Both the position numbers and the translations under genes were made by a program. From Synoicihabitans lomoniglobus (GTDB taxonomy: Bacteria; Verrucomicrobiota; Verrucomicrobiia; Opitutales; Opitutaceae), in the NCBI RefSeq assembly GCF_029023725.1, contig NZ_CP119075.1, positions 801,501 to 865,500 on the forward strand: DNA of 64,000 nucleotides, read 5' to 3'. This document shows positions 52,736 through 62,280 of this stretch, one piece after another. Within the stretch, counting starts at the first letter, position 1, and every line of letters begins with the position of its first letter. The notes under the pieces are model-generated. The model was not told the DNA's origin and searched no databases. It saw nothing but the letters and a program-made list of their open reading frames with translations.

Positions 52736-54943
52736 TCAGAATAGCGTGAAGGCGACGTTCACACCGGCGGTGACGATTGAAACCATGCTCATGAGCTTGA
52801 TGAGAATGTTCAGGCTGGGGCCGGCGGTGTCTTTGAACGGATCACCGACGGTGTCGCCGATGACCGCCGCCATGTGGGCGCTGGAGCCTTTGCCGCCGTG
52901 GTGGCCTTCCTCGATGAATTTTTTGGCGTTGTCCCACGCGCCACCGGAATTTGCCATAAAGACGGCGAGCACGAAACCGGTGGCAAGCCCGCCGCCGAGC
53001 AAGCCGAAGGTGCCGGGCACGCCGAAGATGATGCCAACGAGGATCGGTGCGGCCACGGCGATGACGGAGGGAAGGATCATCTCGCGTTGCGCACCGGCCG
53101 TGGAAATGGCGACGCAACGGGCGTAGTCGGGATCAGCGGTGCCGGCCATGATGCCGGGCGTTTCCCGAAATTGACGCCGCACTTCCTCGACCATGCGCCC
53201 GGCGGCGCGGCCGACGGCGTTGATGGTCAATCCGCAGAAGAGAAACGCCATCATGGAACCGATGAACAGGCCGAGAATGACCTTGGGGTTCATGAGGTTG
53301 ACCTGAAAATAGTCGGTGAACTGCGTGATGCTGGCGTAGGCCGTGACCACGACTTCGCCCGAGCGCAGCACGAACGACTCCTGGTTGTTGTGCAGCATGG
53401 CGATCTTGAGCTCCTCCACGTAGGAGGCCAGCAACGCGAGGGCGGTCAAGGCGGCCGAGCCGATGGCGAATCCCTTGCCGGTGGCGGCGGTGGTATTGCC
53501 GAGCGAGTCGAGGGCATCGGTGCGACGGCGCACCTCGGGGTCGAGACCCGCCATCTCCGCATTGCCCCCGGCGTTGTCGGCGATGGGACCGTAAGCATCG
53601 GTCGCGAGCGTGAGACCGAGGGTCGACAGCATGCCGACCGCTGCGATGCCAATACCGTAGAGCCCGTGCGGAATGGAATCGGGCGTGAAATGCCAATTGC
53701 CCGCCGCCATGCCGTAGGCGGCGGTCGTGCCGATGACGACGGCGAGCACCGGGATGACCGTGCTCATCATGCCGACGCCGAGGCCGGAAATGATCACCGT
53801 CGCGGGACCGGTGTTGGCGTGGGCGCTGATGTTTCGGGTCGGGGAATATTCCTGCGAGGTGTAGTATTCCGTCGCCTTACCGATCACGATGCCGGTGACC
53901 AGACCGACGGCAATCGCTCCCCAGATACCGAGGTAGTTGGGCAACGCCAGCGCCCGCAGCACGAAATAGGATGCGATGAAGATGAGCACCGAGCTGAGGT
54001 TGACGCCGCGGGATAACGCATTGAGCAGATCCCGTTGGGATGCGCCGCTTTTCACGCGCACGGCGAAGATACCCACGATGGACAATATTGTGCCCACCGC
54101 AGCGACGATCATGGGAGCGATGACCGCTTTGTAGGCAATGGAGGTGTCACCCGAGGAAACGAACGCAGCGGCGCCCAGCGCGGCGGTCGCCAACACGGAA
54201 CCAACGTAGGACTCGTAGAGGTCGGCGCCCATGCCCGCGACGTCGCCGACGTTGTCGCCCACATTGTCCGCGATGGTGGCGGGATTGCGCGGGTCGTCCT
54301 CGGGAATACCGGCTTCGATCTTGCCGACAAGGTCGGCCCCGACATCGGCGGCCTTGGTGAAAATGCCACCTCCCACGCGCGCGAACAACGCCTGCAGGGA
54401 CGCGCCCATGCCAAAGGTCAGCATCGTGGTGGTGATCACGAGCAGCTTGTGCGCGGGATCGGCGTCTTCCACGAAACGGGTCAGCACGAGAAACCAAATG
54501 GAGATGTCGAGGAGCGCGAGACCGACGACGACCAAGCCCATGACCGCGCCGCTACGGAAGGCCAACCGCAGGCCCGCATCGAGCGATTCCGAAGCGGCCT
54601 GCGCCACCCGGGAGGAAGCGTAGGTAGCGGTCTTCATGCCAAAAAATCCGGCCAGGCCGGAGAAGAAACCGCCGGTGAGAAATGCGAACGGCACCCAGCC
54701 GTTTTGCAGTTCCAGGCCATAGGCAAGCCATGCGAAGACAAGGGTGAGCCCGAGAAAAAACATGCCCACGATGCGGTATTGCTGGCGCAAATACGCCATG
54801 GCGCCGGCCCGCACGTGGTTGGCGATCTCGATCATGCGCGGCGTGCCTTCGGGCGCGGCTTTCATCGCCCGATAGAACCACCACGCGAAGCCGAGCGCGC
54901 AGACCGAAGCGACGGGAACCAACCAAAAGAGCGAGGAGTGCAT
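52736..54943 (-). CDS. hppA: Membrane-bound pyrophosphatase (K+-dependent type)
   Basis: 735-residue ion pump that couples hydrolysis of pyrophosphate to H+ or Na+ transport across the inner membrane, with about 16 helices. Substrate and Mg2+-binding blocks are [58 protein letters not shown] and the late [14 protein letters not shown]. At the position that separates classes the sequence reads [10 protein letters not shown]; Ala there (rather than Lys) marks K+-dependent enzymes. Whether it pumps H+, Na+ or both cannot be read by eye. ATG at 54943 ([14 protein letters not shown]) is chosen; earlier starts give a basic non-homologous tail. Confidence 0.95.
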   Translation of the reverse strand: MHSSLFWLVPVASVCALGFAWWFYRAMKAAPEGTPRMIEIANHVRAGAMAYLRQQYRIVGMFFLGLTLVFAWLAYGLELQNGWVPFAFLTGGFFSGLAGFFGMKTATYASSRVAQAASESLDAGLRLAFRSGAVMGLVVVGLALLDISIWFLVLTRFVEDADPAHKLLVITTTMLTFGMGASLQALFARVGGGIFTKAADVGADLVGKIEAGIPEDDPRNPATIADNVGDNVGDVAGMGADLYESYVGSVLATAALGAAAFVSSGDTSIAYKAVIAPMIVAAVGTILSIVGIFAVRVKSGASQRDLLNALSRGVNLSSVLIFIASYFVLRALALPNYLGIWGAIAVGLVTGIVIGKATEYYTSQEYSPTRNISAHANTGPATVIISGLGVGMMSTVIPVLAVVIGTTAAYGMAAGNWHFTPDSIPHGLYGIGIAAVGMLSTLGLTLATDAYGPIADNAGGNAEMAGLDPEVRRRTDALDSLGNTTAATGKGFAIGSAALTALALLASYVEELKIAMLHNNQESFVLRSGEVVVTAYASITQFTDYFQVNLMNPKVILGLFIGSMMAFLFCGLTINAVGRAAGRMVEEVRRQFRETPGIMAGTADPDYARCVAISTAGAQREMILPSVIAVAAPILVGIIFGVPGTFGLLGGGLATGFVLAVFMANSGGAWDNAKKFIEEGHHGGKGSSAHMAAVIGDTVGDPFKDTAGPSLNILIKLMSMVSIVTAGVNVAFTLF

Positions 54944-54966
54944 GGGACGGAAGGGGTTGAGGATGC

Positions 54967-55746
54967 TCAGGCGCCGAACGTGGAGAGAGCGGACCGCCAC
55001 CACGGGTAATGTTTGGTTTCGAGCGACTCGCGGTCGGGCAGCGGGAAGAACCGGAAGCCGCCGCCGGTTTTGGCGATGTAGAAACCGCGGTGCACGGTGC
55101 GGAACAATACGTCGCACTGCAGGCTGCGGATGACGGTCTTGGTCGTTTTACCGGGGTGAGAGCGCAATTCGCGCAGGCAGTCGCGCAGATGTTCCAAGTG
55201 GAGGTAGGGCAGATTTTCCACCCCATCGGCCTCGGGATCATCGGCGAGGCGGCCAAGTTCCAGCTCCGCGAATACGAAAGTGGGCAAGGAAACGCGCGCG
55301 TCGGCCGTGGTGATCTCGCGACCAAAGTCGATGGGAGCGTTGATGCTCACGACGCGGGGAGACGCGGGGGAAAACTCCTGATAGAGATGAAATCGCGGAC
55401 CGGGATCGGGGAAATAATCGGCGGCCGCCAAATCGAGCACGCGCCCGTCATCGGTCACGACGTGCAGGGTTTCGATGGCCTCCAGCGGCGTGGCTTCCAG
55501 CACCCGGTAGATGGAGAGGTAGGAGGAGTGCCGGGGAATATTGGTGTCGCCGCGTTCGAGATCGGGGTCGAGGCCGTGGGCCTCCAGTTGCGCGAGCGTG
55601 TAGTCGTCGCTCATCCGAAAGAACAGGGCTTGGCCCCGGCCGTGTTTGCGCGACCCGGTGGCGAGGTAGTTGCCGAAGGCCGCGGGGTCGAGATGCGAGG
55701 CAATCAACGCCTCGGGGAGCAAGGAGACATAAAGATAGGGCTTCAT
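54967..55746 (-). CDS. Protein of unknown function upstream of hppA
   Basis: 259 residues, soluble, no signal peptide. It opens MKPYLYVSLLPEALIASHLDP and contains SRKHGRGQALFFRM, SYLSIYRVLEATPLEAIETL, LHVVTDDGRVLDLAAADYF, RVVSINAPIDFGREI, ARVSLPTFVFAELELG and CDVLFRTVHRGFYIA. The alternating strands look like a beta-rich enzyme-like fold, but no catalytic signature stands out. I do not recognise it. It ends 23 bases before the hppA start on the same strand, so it probably shares its transcript. Start at 55746; a slightly longer version is open. Confidence 0.75.
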   Translation of the reverse strand: MKPYLYVSLLPEALIASHLDPAAFGNYLATGSRKHGRGQALFFRMSDDYTLAQLEAHGLDPDLERGDTNIPRHSSYLSIYRVLEATPLEAIETLHVVTDDGRVLDLAAADYFPDPGPRFHLYQEFSPASPRVVSINAPIDFGREITTADARVSLPTFVFAELELGRLADDPEADGVENLPYLHLEHLRDCLRELRSHPGKTTKTVIRSLQCDVLFRTVHRGFYIAKTGGGFRFFPLPDRESLETKHYPWWRSALSTFGA

Positions 55747-55878
55747 CGTGGGGCGGGGCGGCCACCGACGAATCACGGTGGTCGGACGGACCCGATTCTA
55801 CCCGATCGGACCTGCCTTGACTGCGCGGGAATTGCTCAGACCCGTGCGTGCCTTGGCCAAGACGCGGCCAGCGTTTTC

Positions 55879-56571
55879 CTACGAATGGGGCTTGCGCAGC
55901 ACGCCGAGTTTGAAGGCGATGAGTTCGAACTCGAGACCCTCTCGTTCACAAAACTCGGTCAACGCCTGGCGCGAGCCATCATAGACATGGTCGGCCTGGC
56001 AGTCGTCCACCACGATGACTCCACCGGGGGCGAGCCGTGGCCAGATCGCGGCCAACGCGGCTTGGGTGGGTAGATAGAGATCCACATCGATGAGGGCGAA
56101 ACAGTAGCGGGCATCCGGGGGCAACGGCGTCTGGCAAATGTCTCCGGTGGTCACGGTGACCCGTTCGATGCCGTTGAGCGCGAGGGTGGCTTCAAACCGT
56201 CGCGATGAATTGTTGGTGAACTTGGCGAAAGCGCGGTCGCCGGAGGCCTTGCCGCGACCAGCCACCTCGGCCTGCACGCTGGCGGAGGTGAAGCCGCCGA
56301 ACGTATCCAAAACATGGTAACGCCGGTCGGGCGCGACTTCATTCAGATGCCGGTTGAGGAACACGGTGGTGTAACCGCGATAGCAACCGATTTCGATAAA
56401 ATCACCGTCCGCGTGCAGCGCCTCATCGACCAGGTCGAGGAGCTGGCGCAGTTGGTTGGGCGTGAAGGCGTAGCGATATTTGTAGAGCGAAAACGAACGC
56501 AGCGGACTGTAGAACAGGGCGGTGCGGGCGATGCGATCCAGCAGGATTGCCCAAGGGGATTCGGTTGCCAC
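55879..56571 (-). CDS. TylF/MycF-like SAM-dependent O-methyltransferase
   Basis: 230 residues. Rossmann-type SAM site: DFIEIGCYRGYTTVFLNR (motif I), VLDTFGGFTSAS (family-typical), CFALIDVDLYLPTQAAL with the metal-binding Asp pair, and GGVIVVDDCQADHVYDG. This matches the macrocin-O-methyltransferase family, which in natural-product and glycan loci methylates sugars. There is no glycosyltransferase cluster around it, so the substrate (perhaps a surface sugar) is unknown. It ends about 130 bases from the previous gene's start and begins 43 bases after proB. Confidence 0.88.
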   Translation of the reverse strand: MATESPWAILLDRIARTALFYSPLRSFSLYKYRYAFTPNQLRQLLDLVDEALHADGDFIEIGCYRGYTTVFLNRHLNEVAPDRRYHVLDTFGGFTSASVQAEVAGRGKASGDRAFAKFTNNSSRRFEATLALNGIERVTVTTGDICQTPLPPDARYCFALIDVDLYLPTQAALAAIWPRLAPGGVIVVDDCQADHVYDGSRQALTEFCEREGLEFELIAFKLGVLRKPHS

Positions 56572-56614
56572 GAGTGATAGTGATGAAGCAGCGAATCCGA
56601 AGGCAACCCCGTGA

Positions 56615-57736
56615 TCAGAGTAACACGAGGTCGTTGCGGTGCACGACTTCGAGGCGACGTCGGCCCGGGAAAAGTGGTTTCATCTCCCGGGTGTTAAGTC
56701 CGGCGATGCGCAGAATGTCCTCGTTGCTGAAGCGGCATTTTCCGCGTGCGATCACGGTGCCGTCGGGTCCGGCGATATTGACGATGTCCCCCACCGCGAA
56801 AGGACCCCGGCTGCCGGTCACCCCCACGGCGAGCAGGCTGCCCCCGTCGTTTTGCAGGGCGGGAACGGCATCGGTATTGATTTCAATGCATCCCGCCGGC
56901 CGTTGGAAGTAAGTGAGCCAGCGTTTGCGCGCATCGAGCGGAAGGCCGGCCGGCACGAAAAATGTGCCCGGATTGTGTCCGGAGAAGATTTTGGGCAGGA
57001 CGTCCTCCTCGGCTCCGCTGGCGATGAAGACGCCGCAACCGGCTTTGGTCGCGATGCGGGCGGCGGAGATTTTGGACACCATGCCGCCGACGGCGGTGAT
57101 CGAAGTGGTGCCGGCGGCCATGGCTTCGATTTCGGGAGTGATGCGGGTGACGGTGGGCACGATGTTGCCGGTGCCTTCCATGTCGATCAGCCCCGGGGCG
57201 GTGGAGAGAATAACGAGGTAGTCGGCGTGCACCAAACTCGCCAGCATGGCGGAGAGGGTATCGTTGTCGCCGAACTGGATTTCAGCGCCGCTGACGGCGT
57301 CGTTCTCATTGATAATCGGAATCGTGCCGTAGCCGATGAGGGCCTCGACGGACGCCTTGAGGGCCAAGTGGCGGGAACGCGCCCGCATGTCCTCGCGGGT
57401 GAGGAGCACCTCGGCGACGGTGCGGTGATGCGGCTCGAAGCCGCGTTGCCAGGTCTGCATGAGCAGGCTTTGGCCGACGGCGGCGCAGGCCTGTTTTTGA
57501 GCAAGAATGGAGGGTCGGCGCGCGAGGCCGAGCCGTCCCATCCCGAGACCGACGGCCCCGGACGAAACCACAATCACTTCGGTTCCGGATCTGCCCAGAT
57601 CGGAGATTTGGCGGCAGACGGAGGCAATGCGGCCGATATCGAGCTGGCCGATACCGGACGTGAGCACACCGGTGCCGAGTTTTACGACGACACGTTTCGG
57701 TGGCGTTGATTCTACGGTTTTGGCGGCAATGGACAT
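56615..57736 (-). CDS. proB: Glutamate 5-kinase
   Basis: 373 residues. Phosphorylates glutamate, the first and feedback-controlled step of proline synthesis. The amino-acid-kinase domain has KRVVVKLGTGVLTSG, VSSGAVGLGM, IINENDAVSGAEIQFGDNDTLSA, and GTGNIVPTVTRITPE / AVGGMVSKISAARIATKAGCGV. The C-terminal ~90 residues are a PUA domain (PDGTVIARGKCRFSNEDILRIAG). proA is not adjacent. Only 15 bases separate its start from a terminator-like hairpin, so transcription must pass through or be controlled by it. Confidence 0.96.
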   Translation of the reverse strand: MSIAAKTVESTPPKRVVVKLGTGVLTSGIGQLDIGRIASVCRQISDLGRSGTEVIVVSSGAVGLGMGRLGLARRPSILAQKQACAAVGQSLLMQTWQRGFEPHHRTVAEVLLTREDMRARSRHLALKASVEALIGYGTIPIINENDAVSGAEIQFGDNDTLSAMLASLVHADYLVILSTAPGLIDMEGTGNIVPTVTRITPEIEAMAAGTTSITAVGGMVSKISAARIATKAGCGVFIASGAEEDVLPKIFSGHNPGTFFVPAGLPLDARKRWLTYFQRPAGCIEINTDAVPALQNDGGSLLAVGVTGSRGPFAVGDIVNIAGPDGTVIARGKCRFSNEDILRIAGLNTREMKPLFPGRRRLEVVHRNDLVLL

Positions 57737-57750
57737 GGATGAAATGGGTC

Positions 57751-57784
57751 GAAAAATAAGGGCGTCCCGTTACATGGGACGCCC
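57751..57784 (-). terminator. Hairpin terminator between frr and proB
   Basis: On the minus strand a perfect 9-bp stem GGGCGTCCC/GGGACGCCC (57760-57784, 7-base loop) is followed by TTATTTTT. It lies 23 bases after the frr stop and 15 bases before the proB start, too close for a separate proB promoter. It may be a partial terminator or attenuator. Confidence 0.8.
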
Positions 57785-57806
57785 GGTGTGAACGGTGTAG
57801 GAAGGA

Positions 57807-58355
57807 TCAGTTGACCTCGGTAAGGTCCTTTTCCTTCGAGGCGAGGTGGTCGCCGATATCGGCGATGGCTTTGTCGGTGATGACTTGGATCTCCTTTTCG
57901 AGGCGCTTGGTTTCGTCCTCCGGGAGTTTGGCTTTTTTGAGGGCGTCGAGTCCGTCGTGACGGGCTTTGCGGACGCCGACCTTGCCGTCCTCGGCATGGC
58001 GGTGGGCAACTTTGACGAATTCCAGACGGCGTTCCCGGCTCATCTCGGGGAGCGGGACGCGCACGACACTGCCGTCGATGTTGGGGTTGAGGCCGATGTT
58101 GGCGACTTGGATGCCCTTGGCGACGGCCTGGAGAACGCCCTTGTCCCAGGGTTGGATGACGATCATGCGCGAGTCGGGCGTGCTGATGGCGGCGCAGTCT
58201 TTGATGCGCATACTCGAACCGTAGGCATCAATGGTGATGCTTTCGACCATGGCGGGGGTGGCCTTGCCGGTATGAATATTGTCAAACTCGTGGAGGGTGT
58301 GATCCACGGCTTTGTTCATCTTGGATTGGGTTTGGGAAACGATTTCGTGGGACAT
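57807..58355 (-). CDS. frr: Ribosome recycling factor
   Basis: 182 residues. With EF-G it splits the post-termination ribosome. Family signatures are HEFDNIHTGKATPAMVESI, DAYGSSMRIKDCAAISTPDSRMI, GLNPNIDGSVVRVPLPEMSRERR, and the C-terminal long helices KVGVRKARHDGLDALKKAK. The start at ATG 58355 is family-typical. It follows pyrH by 40 bases on the minus strand, the classic pyrH-frr order. A hairpin terminator follows. Confidence 0.97.
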   Translation of the reverse strand: MSHEIVSQTQSKMNKAVDHTLHEFDNIHTGKATPAMVESITIDAYGSSMRIKDCAAISTPDSRMIVIQPWDKGVLQAVAKGIQVANIGLNPNIDGSVVRVPLPEMSRERRLEFVKVAHRHAEDGKVGVRKARHDGLDALKKAKLPEDETKRLEKEIQVITDKAIADIGDHLASKEKDLTEVN

Positions 58356-58395
58356 GGCGGAGAAAATTTAAGAGTGAGTGGCGAAGGGACGGGGA

Positions 58396-59133
58396 TCAGC
58401 TGTGGACGAGGGTGCCGATCTTTTGGCCGAGCACAGCCTGGCGGATGGCGTGAGGGTCGCTGAGGTCGAAGACGAGAATCGGGAGGTCGTTGTCGAGGCA
58501 GAGCGAGAAGGCGGTCGCATCCATAACGTTGAGACGCTGACGCAGGGCATCGATGAACGTGATGTCATCGTAGCGCACGGCATCGGCGTGTTTTTTGGGA
58601 TCTTTATTGTAGATACCATCGACCTTGGTGGCTTTGAAGATAATTTCGGCGCCGACTTCATTGGCACGCAACGCGGCCGTGGTATCAGTGGAGAAATACG
58701 GATTGCCGGTGCCGGCGACAAAAATGACCACGCGACCTTTTTCAAGGTGGCGAACCGAGCGGCGCAGAATAAAGGGCTCCGCGACTTGATCCATGGGAAT
58801 GGCGGTCTGCACGCGAGTGCGCACATCCATTTTTTCCAGGCAATCCATGATGGCCAGACCGTTGATAACGGTGGCGAGCATGCCCATGTAGTCACCAGTG
58901 GTGCGATCGACGCCGCGGGACTCGCCCTGGAGTCCGCGAAAGATATTGCCGCCGCCGATGACGACGCACACCTGCACGCCCATTTCGTGGATTTCTTTCA
59001 CCTGACCGCAAATACGGCTCAGCACTTCGGAATCAATGGGATCGGTGCCGGAACCGCGGAGCACTTCGCCGCTGAGTTTCAGGACGATGCGTTTATAACG
59101 TGGAGAAGAATCTGCCGGCTCGGAATCGCTCAT
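58396..59133 (-). CDS. pyrH: Uridylate (UMP) kinase
   Basis: 245 residues. Hexameric bacterial UMP kinase that makes UDP, with GTP/UTP control. Blocks are RIVLKLSGEVLRGSG, VCVVIGGGNIFRGL, RTTGDYMGMLATVINGLAI, VVIFVAGTGNPYFSTDTTAALRA, and NDLPILVFDLSDPHAIRQAV. It forms the conserved pair with frr. The usual upstream rpsB-tsf are absent from the window; a response-regulator kinase gene lies 63 bases upstream on the same strand instead. Confidence 0.97.
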   Translation of the reverse strand: MSDSEPADSSPRYKRIVLKLSGEVLRGSGTDPIDSEVLSRICGQVKEIHEMGVQVCVVIGGGNIFRGLQGESRGVDRTTGDYMGMLATVINGLAIMDCLEKMDVRTRVQTAIPMDQVAEPFILRRSVRHLEKGRVVIFVAGTGNPYFSTDTTAALRANEVGAEIIFKATKVDGIYNKDPKKHADAVRYDDITFIDALRQRLNVMDATAFSLCLDNDLPILVFDLSDPHAIRQAVLGQKIGTLVHS

Positions 59134-59196
59134 GATCGGCGAGTGAACGGGCCGGGTTTTCCGGCGTCAATGCGGTAGCTGATCGGGAGGAAAGAT

Positions 59197-60774
59197 CTAG
59201 GCTTCCGAACCCAAGGGGAGCGTGGCATCCTCCTCGACGGTGAGCGGCAAGGGCGGGGAATCGGCCGGAGCAGCCACCGGCAGGTAAATTGAGAAGCGGG
59301 TGCCTTCGCCGGCCTCGCTGTGCAGCGTCGCGAAACCGCGGTGTGACTCCAGGATCCCGCGCACCGTGGAAAGACCGAGTCCGGTGCCCTTGCCCTCGGC
59401 TTTGGTGGTGAAAAATGGCTCCCAAATCCGCGAAGCGACCTCCGGGGGAACGCCGGTTCCGGTGTCGCTGACTTCTACCAGTAGGTAATCCCCCGCGCGG
59501 GCCCCCTCGATGGTCGCGGCGGTGGGCGCATCGATTTGGCGAGTGGTGGCGGAGATCGTGAGATCGCCTCCCATGGGCATGGCATCGCGGGCGTTGATGA
59601 GCAGGTTGAGAAAAACCTGATGGATCTGGGTGATATTGGCATGGATGGGCGGCAGATCATCATCCAGCTCGGTGCGGATTTGGATGACTTTGGGAAACGA
59701 CGTTCGGGCCAATGAGACGAGTTCGGCGATAACGGGGAGAATTTTCGTGGTTTCCCAGACTCCGTTCGAGCCGCGGGTGAAGGCCAGGAGTTGGCTCACC
59801 AGATCGGCGCTGCGTCTGGTTCCTTTGGCGATGACGTCGAGCATCTCGTGACCGTCGTCATCGGTCATGTAGTCGTGCAACAAGGTCGCGGCGGCGAGCA
59901 CGGGGGCGAGGGCGTTGTTGAAATCGTGGGCAATGCCGGCTGACAGCATGCCGAGGCTTTCCACCCGCTGGGCCCGAAGCAGTTGTTCGGAGGCGAGTTT
60001 GCGCTCAGTGATGTCGCGCGCGACCCCGCCGAAACCAGTGAGATTGCCGGTTTCGTCGAGAATGGGGGTGCCGGAATCGAGCACCCATCGTTCGGTGCCG
60101 TCGGTATGCACCACGCGGTATTCTTCCTCGAAACGAGGCGCCTCGCCCATCACGACGGCCGTATGGGCCGCGCGCACCCGGGACTGATCGTCCGGGTGCA
60201 GATATTTGGTGAAAGCCTGAAAATCCGCGTAAAATTCAGCGGTGGGGCGGCCCCAAATATTTTCCACCGACGGGCTGACATAGATGACGGAAGGCGGTGC
60301 CAGGTTGCAGAACCAAAATACCTCCTTGCTGTGTTCGGCCAATTTCTGGAACCGCAACTCGCTGTTGCGCAATTCGGCGCGGGTCTGGGCCAGTCGGCGG
60401 TAGCGATTGAGCCGTGTCACCGTGCGCACCCGTGCGCACAACTCCTGTCGATGGAGGGGTTTGGTGATGAAATCATCGGCGCCGGCTTCGATGCCGGTGA
60501 GACGCGACGCGGAGTCGTCGAGCGCCGTGACCATGATGACGGGGATTTCAGCGAGATCGGAGTCGGCCCGCAGGCGACGGCATACTTCATAGCCGTCGAT
60601 TCCGGGCATCATGACATCCAGCAATATCAGATCGGGCGGTTGAGCGGCAGCTTGTGTCAGCGCGCTTTGGCCATTGGTGGCCTGATCCAGTGTGTATCCC
60701 TGTTCATCGAGCAGCATGCACATCGTCTCCCGGTTGGGAGCGCTGTCGTCGACGATCAGGATACGTGGCACCAT
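59197..60774 (-). CDS. REC-PAS-HisKA-HATPase histidine kinase
   Basis: 525 residues, soluble. The N-terminal receiver has phospho-acceptor Asp53 (LILLDVMMPGIDGYE) and ends in TRLNRYRRL. A PAS/PAC sensor domain follows (EVFWFCNLAPPSVIYVSPSV, GFGGVARDITERKLA). Then comes HisKA with His283 in GIAHDFNNALAP, and HATPase_c (NLLINARDAM, DTGTGVPPEV, GTGLGLSTV). Receiver-first kinases are usually middle steps of a phosphorelay. It starts 21 bases after the stop of the next upstream kinase, with which it shares strand and receiver architecture. No DNA-binding output is present. Confidence 0.93.
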   Translation of the reverse strand: MVPRILIVDDSAPNRETMCMLLDEQGYTLDQATNGQSALTQAAAQPPDLILLDVMMPGIDGYEVCRRLRADSDLAEIPVIMVTALDDSASRLTGIEAGADDFITKPLHRQELCARVRTVTRLNRYRRLAQTRAELRNSELRFQKLAEHSKEVFWFCNLAPPSVIYVSPSVENIWGRPTAEFYADFQAFTKYLHPDDQSRVRAAHTAVVMGEAPRFEEEYRVVHTDGTERWVLDSGTPILDETGNLTGFGGVARDITERKLASEQLLRAQRVESLGMLSAGIAHDFNNALAPVLAAATLLHDYMTDDDGHEMLDVIAKGTRRSADLVSQLLAFTRGSNGVWETTKILPVIAELVSLARTSFPKVIQIRTELDDDLPPIHANITQIHQVFLNLLINARDAMPMGGDLTISATTRQIDAPTAATIEGARAGDYLLVEVSDTGTGVPPEVASRIWEPFFTTKAEGKGTGLGLSTVRGILESHRGFATLHSEAGEGTRFSIYLPVAAPADSPPLPLTVEEDATLPLGSEA

Positions 60775-60795
60775 GGTGAAAAATTGGGCGTCGGA

Positions 60796-62280
60796 TCAGG
60801 GCGCGGAATTCGCGACGGGTTCGCCGGTTCCGGGGGAGAGAGAGGCTCGTTCCGGCCAATGGAGGATGACGCATACGCCGGGCCCGGGTGACCGGTTGAC
60901 CAGACGGCAGGACCCGCCGACTTGCCACAGGGTGGCGGATACGTGGAACAAACCCAGTCCCAGTCCGGGCACCTCGCCGGTGAATTTCTTTTCCTGCTGA
61001 CTGAAGGGTTGGCCGGCGTGGGCGAGTTGCTCCGACGAGAGGGTCAATCCGTCGTCGCTGATCGAGACGGTGACGCCTTTCCCGGGTTCACGCGTGGCGG
61101 AAATTTGGATGGTGGGAGCGCCTTGAGGGTGGAATTTTTTGGCGTTGGTGAGCAGCTCGACCAGTATCCATTCCAACGTCTCCTTCGCACAAGGAATGCG
61201 CGCCGCGCCGGTGGGTTCATCGAGCTCCACGGCGATCGGTGCGAGATCGAGATGAGCGGCCACTTGCGGCCCCAGCACCTTCAGTTGTTCGAGGGCGACC
61301 CCGGCCTCGGGCGCGGGTTGACGGGATTGGCCGGCCAAACGAATGACATCCTCGACCAGCCCGCCCAGTCGCTCGGCCCCTTCCTGGGACATCTGAGCGA
61401 ACTCGGCGATTTCCTCGGCGCTCATGCCCTCGGTGTCGCTGAGTATTTCGAGTCCGCCTTGCAGCGCATTGAGCGGCGTGCGGAGTTTGTGGGAAACCAT
61501 GGCCAAAAACGAGCGCTGGTCGCGTCGCGAGCTCATCCGTTCCGTCACATCGACCAAACGCACGAGACGACCACCCGAATTCTCCTGAAGGGAGGCTTCG
61601 AGGAAAAATGCCTGCGCATGCGCGGTTTCGGTTTGGACGAGGAGTCGCTCCATGGGAGCGGTGGTCGGGTCGAGCACGGGCCAACTTTGCCAGGCGGACG
61701 TCGGCTGCGGGTCGAACGATCGACGCGCCTGGTCGAGAAATGAAATGGAATGGGCGACGAACTCGTCGGGCAGACCCAGCCAGAGACGGGCGCGAGCGTT
61801 GGCGAACGTGATTTCGTCGTCGGTGTTGGTTTGCACGTAACCTTCGACCGCGTTTTCCACCACCCATTGGAATTGTTCGCGCTGTTCGTGCAGGCGGCGG
61901 TAGCGATTGAGGCGGGTGATGGTGTTCACCCGGGCGCGCAGCTCGGCGCGATTGAACGGTTTGGAGACGAAATCATCCGCCCCGGCTTCGATGCCGGTCA
62001 GTCGGGAGCGTTGATCGTCGAGCGCCGTCAACATGATCACCGGCACTTCGGCGGTGCGGGCGTCCGCTCGCAAGCGGCGACAAACCTCGAAGCCGTCCAT
62101 GCCCGGCATCATGACATCGAGCAGGATCAAGTCGGGAGGCGATGCGAACGCGACCTCGAGCGTGGAGGAACCGTCCTCGGCCTCGATCAAACGGTAGCCG
62201 GCAGATTCGAGGAGGGCGGCGAGGGTTTCCCGATTGGCCTCGTGGTCGTCGACGATGAGAATGGTGGCAGGTTGATTCAT
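60796..62280 (-). CDS. REC-PAS-HisKA-HATPase histidine kinase
   Basis: 494 residues, soluble. Receiver first, Asp55 (LILLDVMMPGMDGFE), very similar to that of the 59197 gene including the following TRLNRYRRLHE. Then a PAS-like domain (QWVVENAVEGYVQTNTDDE), HisKA with His264 (MVSHKLRTPLNAL) and a HATPase_c with N-box ELLTNAKKF, a shortened D-box (ISDDGLTLSS) and GLGLGLFHV. The D-box departs from DxGxG, so ATP binding may be weak. The ATG at 62280 overlaps the stop of the upstream kinase by 4 bases. The two downstream kinases appear related by duplication. Confidence 0.92.
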   Translation of the reverse strand: MNQPATILIVDDHEANRETLAALLESAGYRLIEAEDGSSTLEVAFASPPDLILLDVMMPGMDGFEVCRRLRADARTAEVPVIMLTALDDQRSRLTGIEAGADDFVSKPFNRAELRARVNTITRLNRYRRLHEQREQFQWVVENAVEGYVQTNTDDEITFANARARLWLGLPDEFVAHSISFLDQARRSFDPQPTSAWQSWPVLDPTTAPMERLLVQTETAHAQAFFLEASLQENSGGRLVRLVDVTERMSSRRDQRSFLAMVSHKLRTPLNALQGGLEILSDTEGMSAEEIAEFAQMSQEGAERLGGLVEDVIRLAGQSRQPAPEAGVALEQLKVLGPQVAAHLDLAPIAVELDEPTGAARIPCAKETLEWILVELLTNAKKFHPQGAPTIQISATREPGKGVTVSISDDGLTLSSEQLAHAGQPFSQQEKKFTGEVPGLGLGLFHVSATLWQVGGSCRLVNRSPGPGVCVILHWPERASLSPGTGEPVANSAP

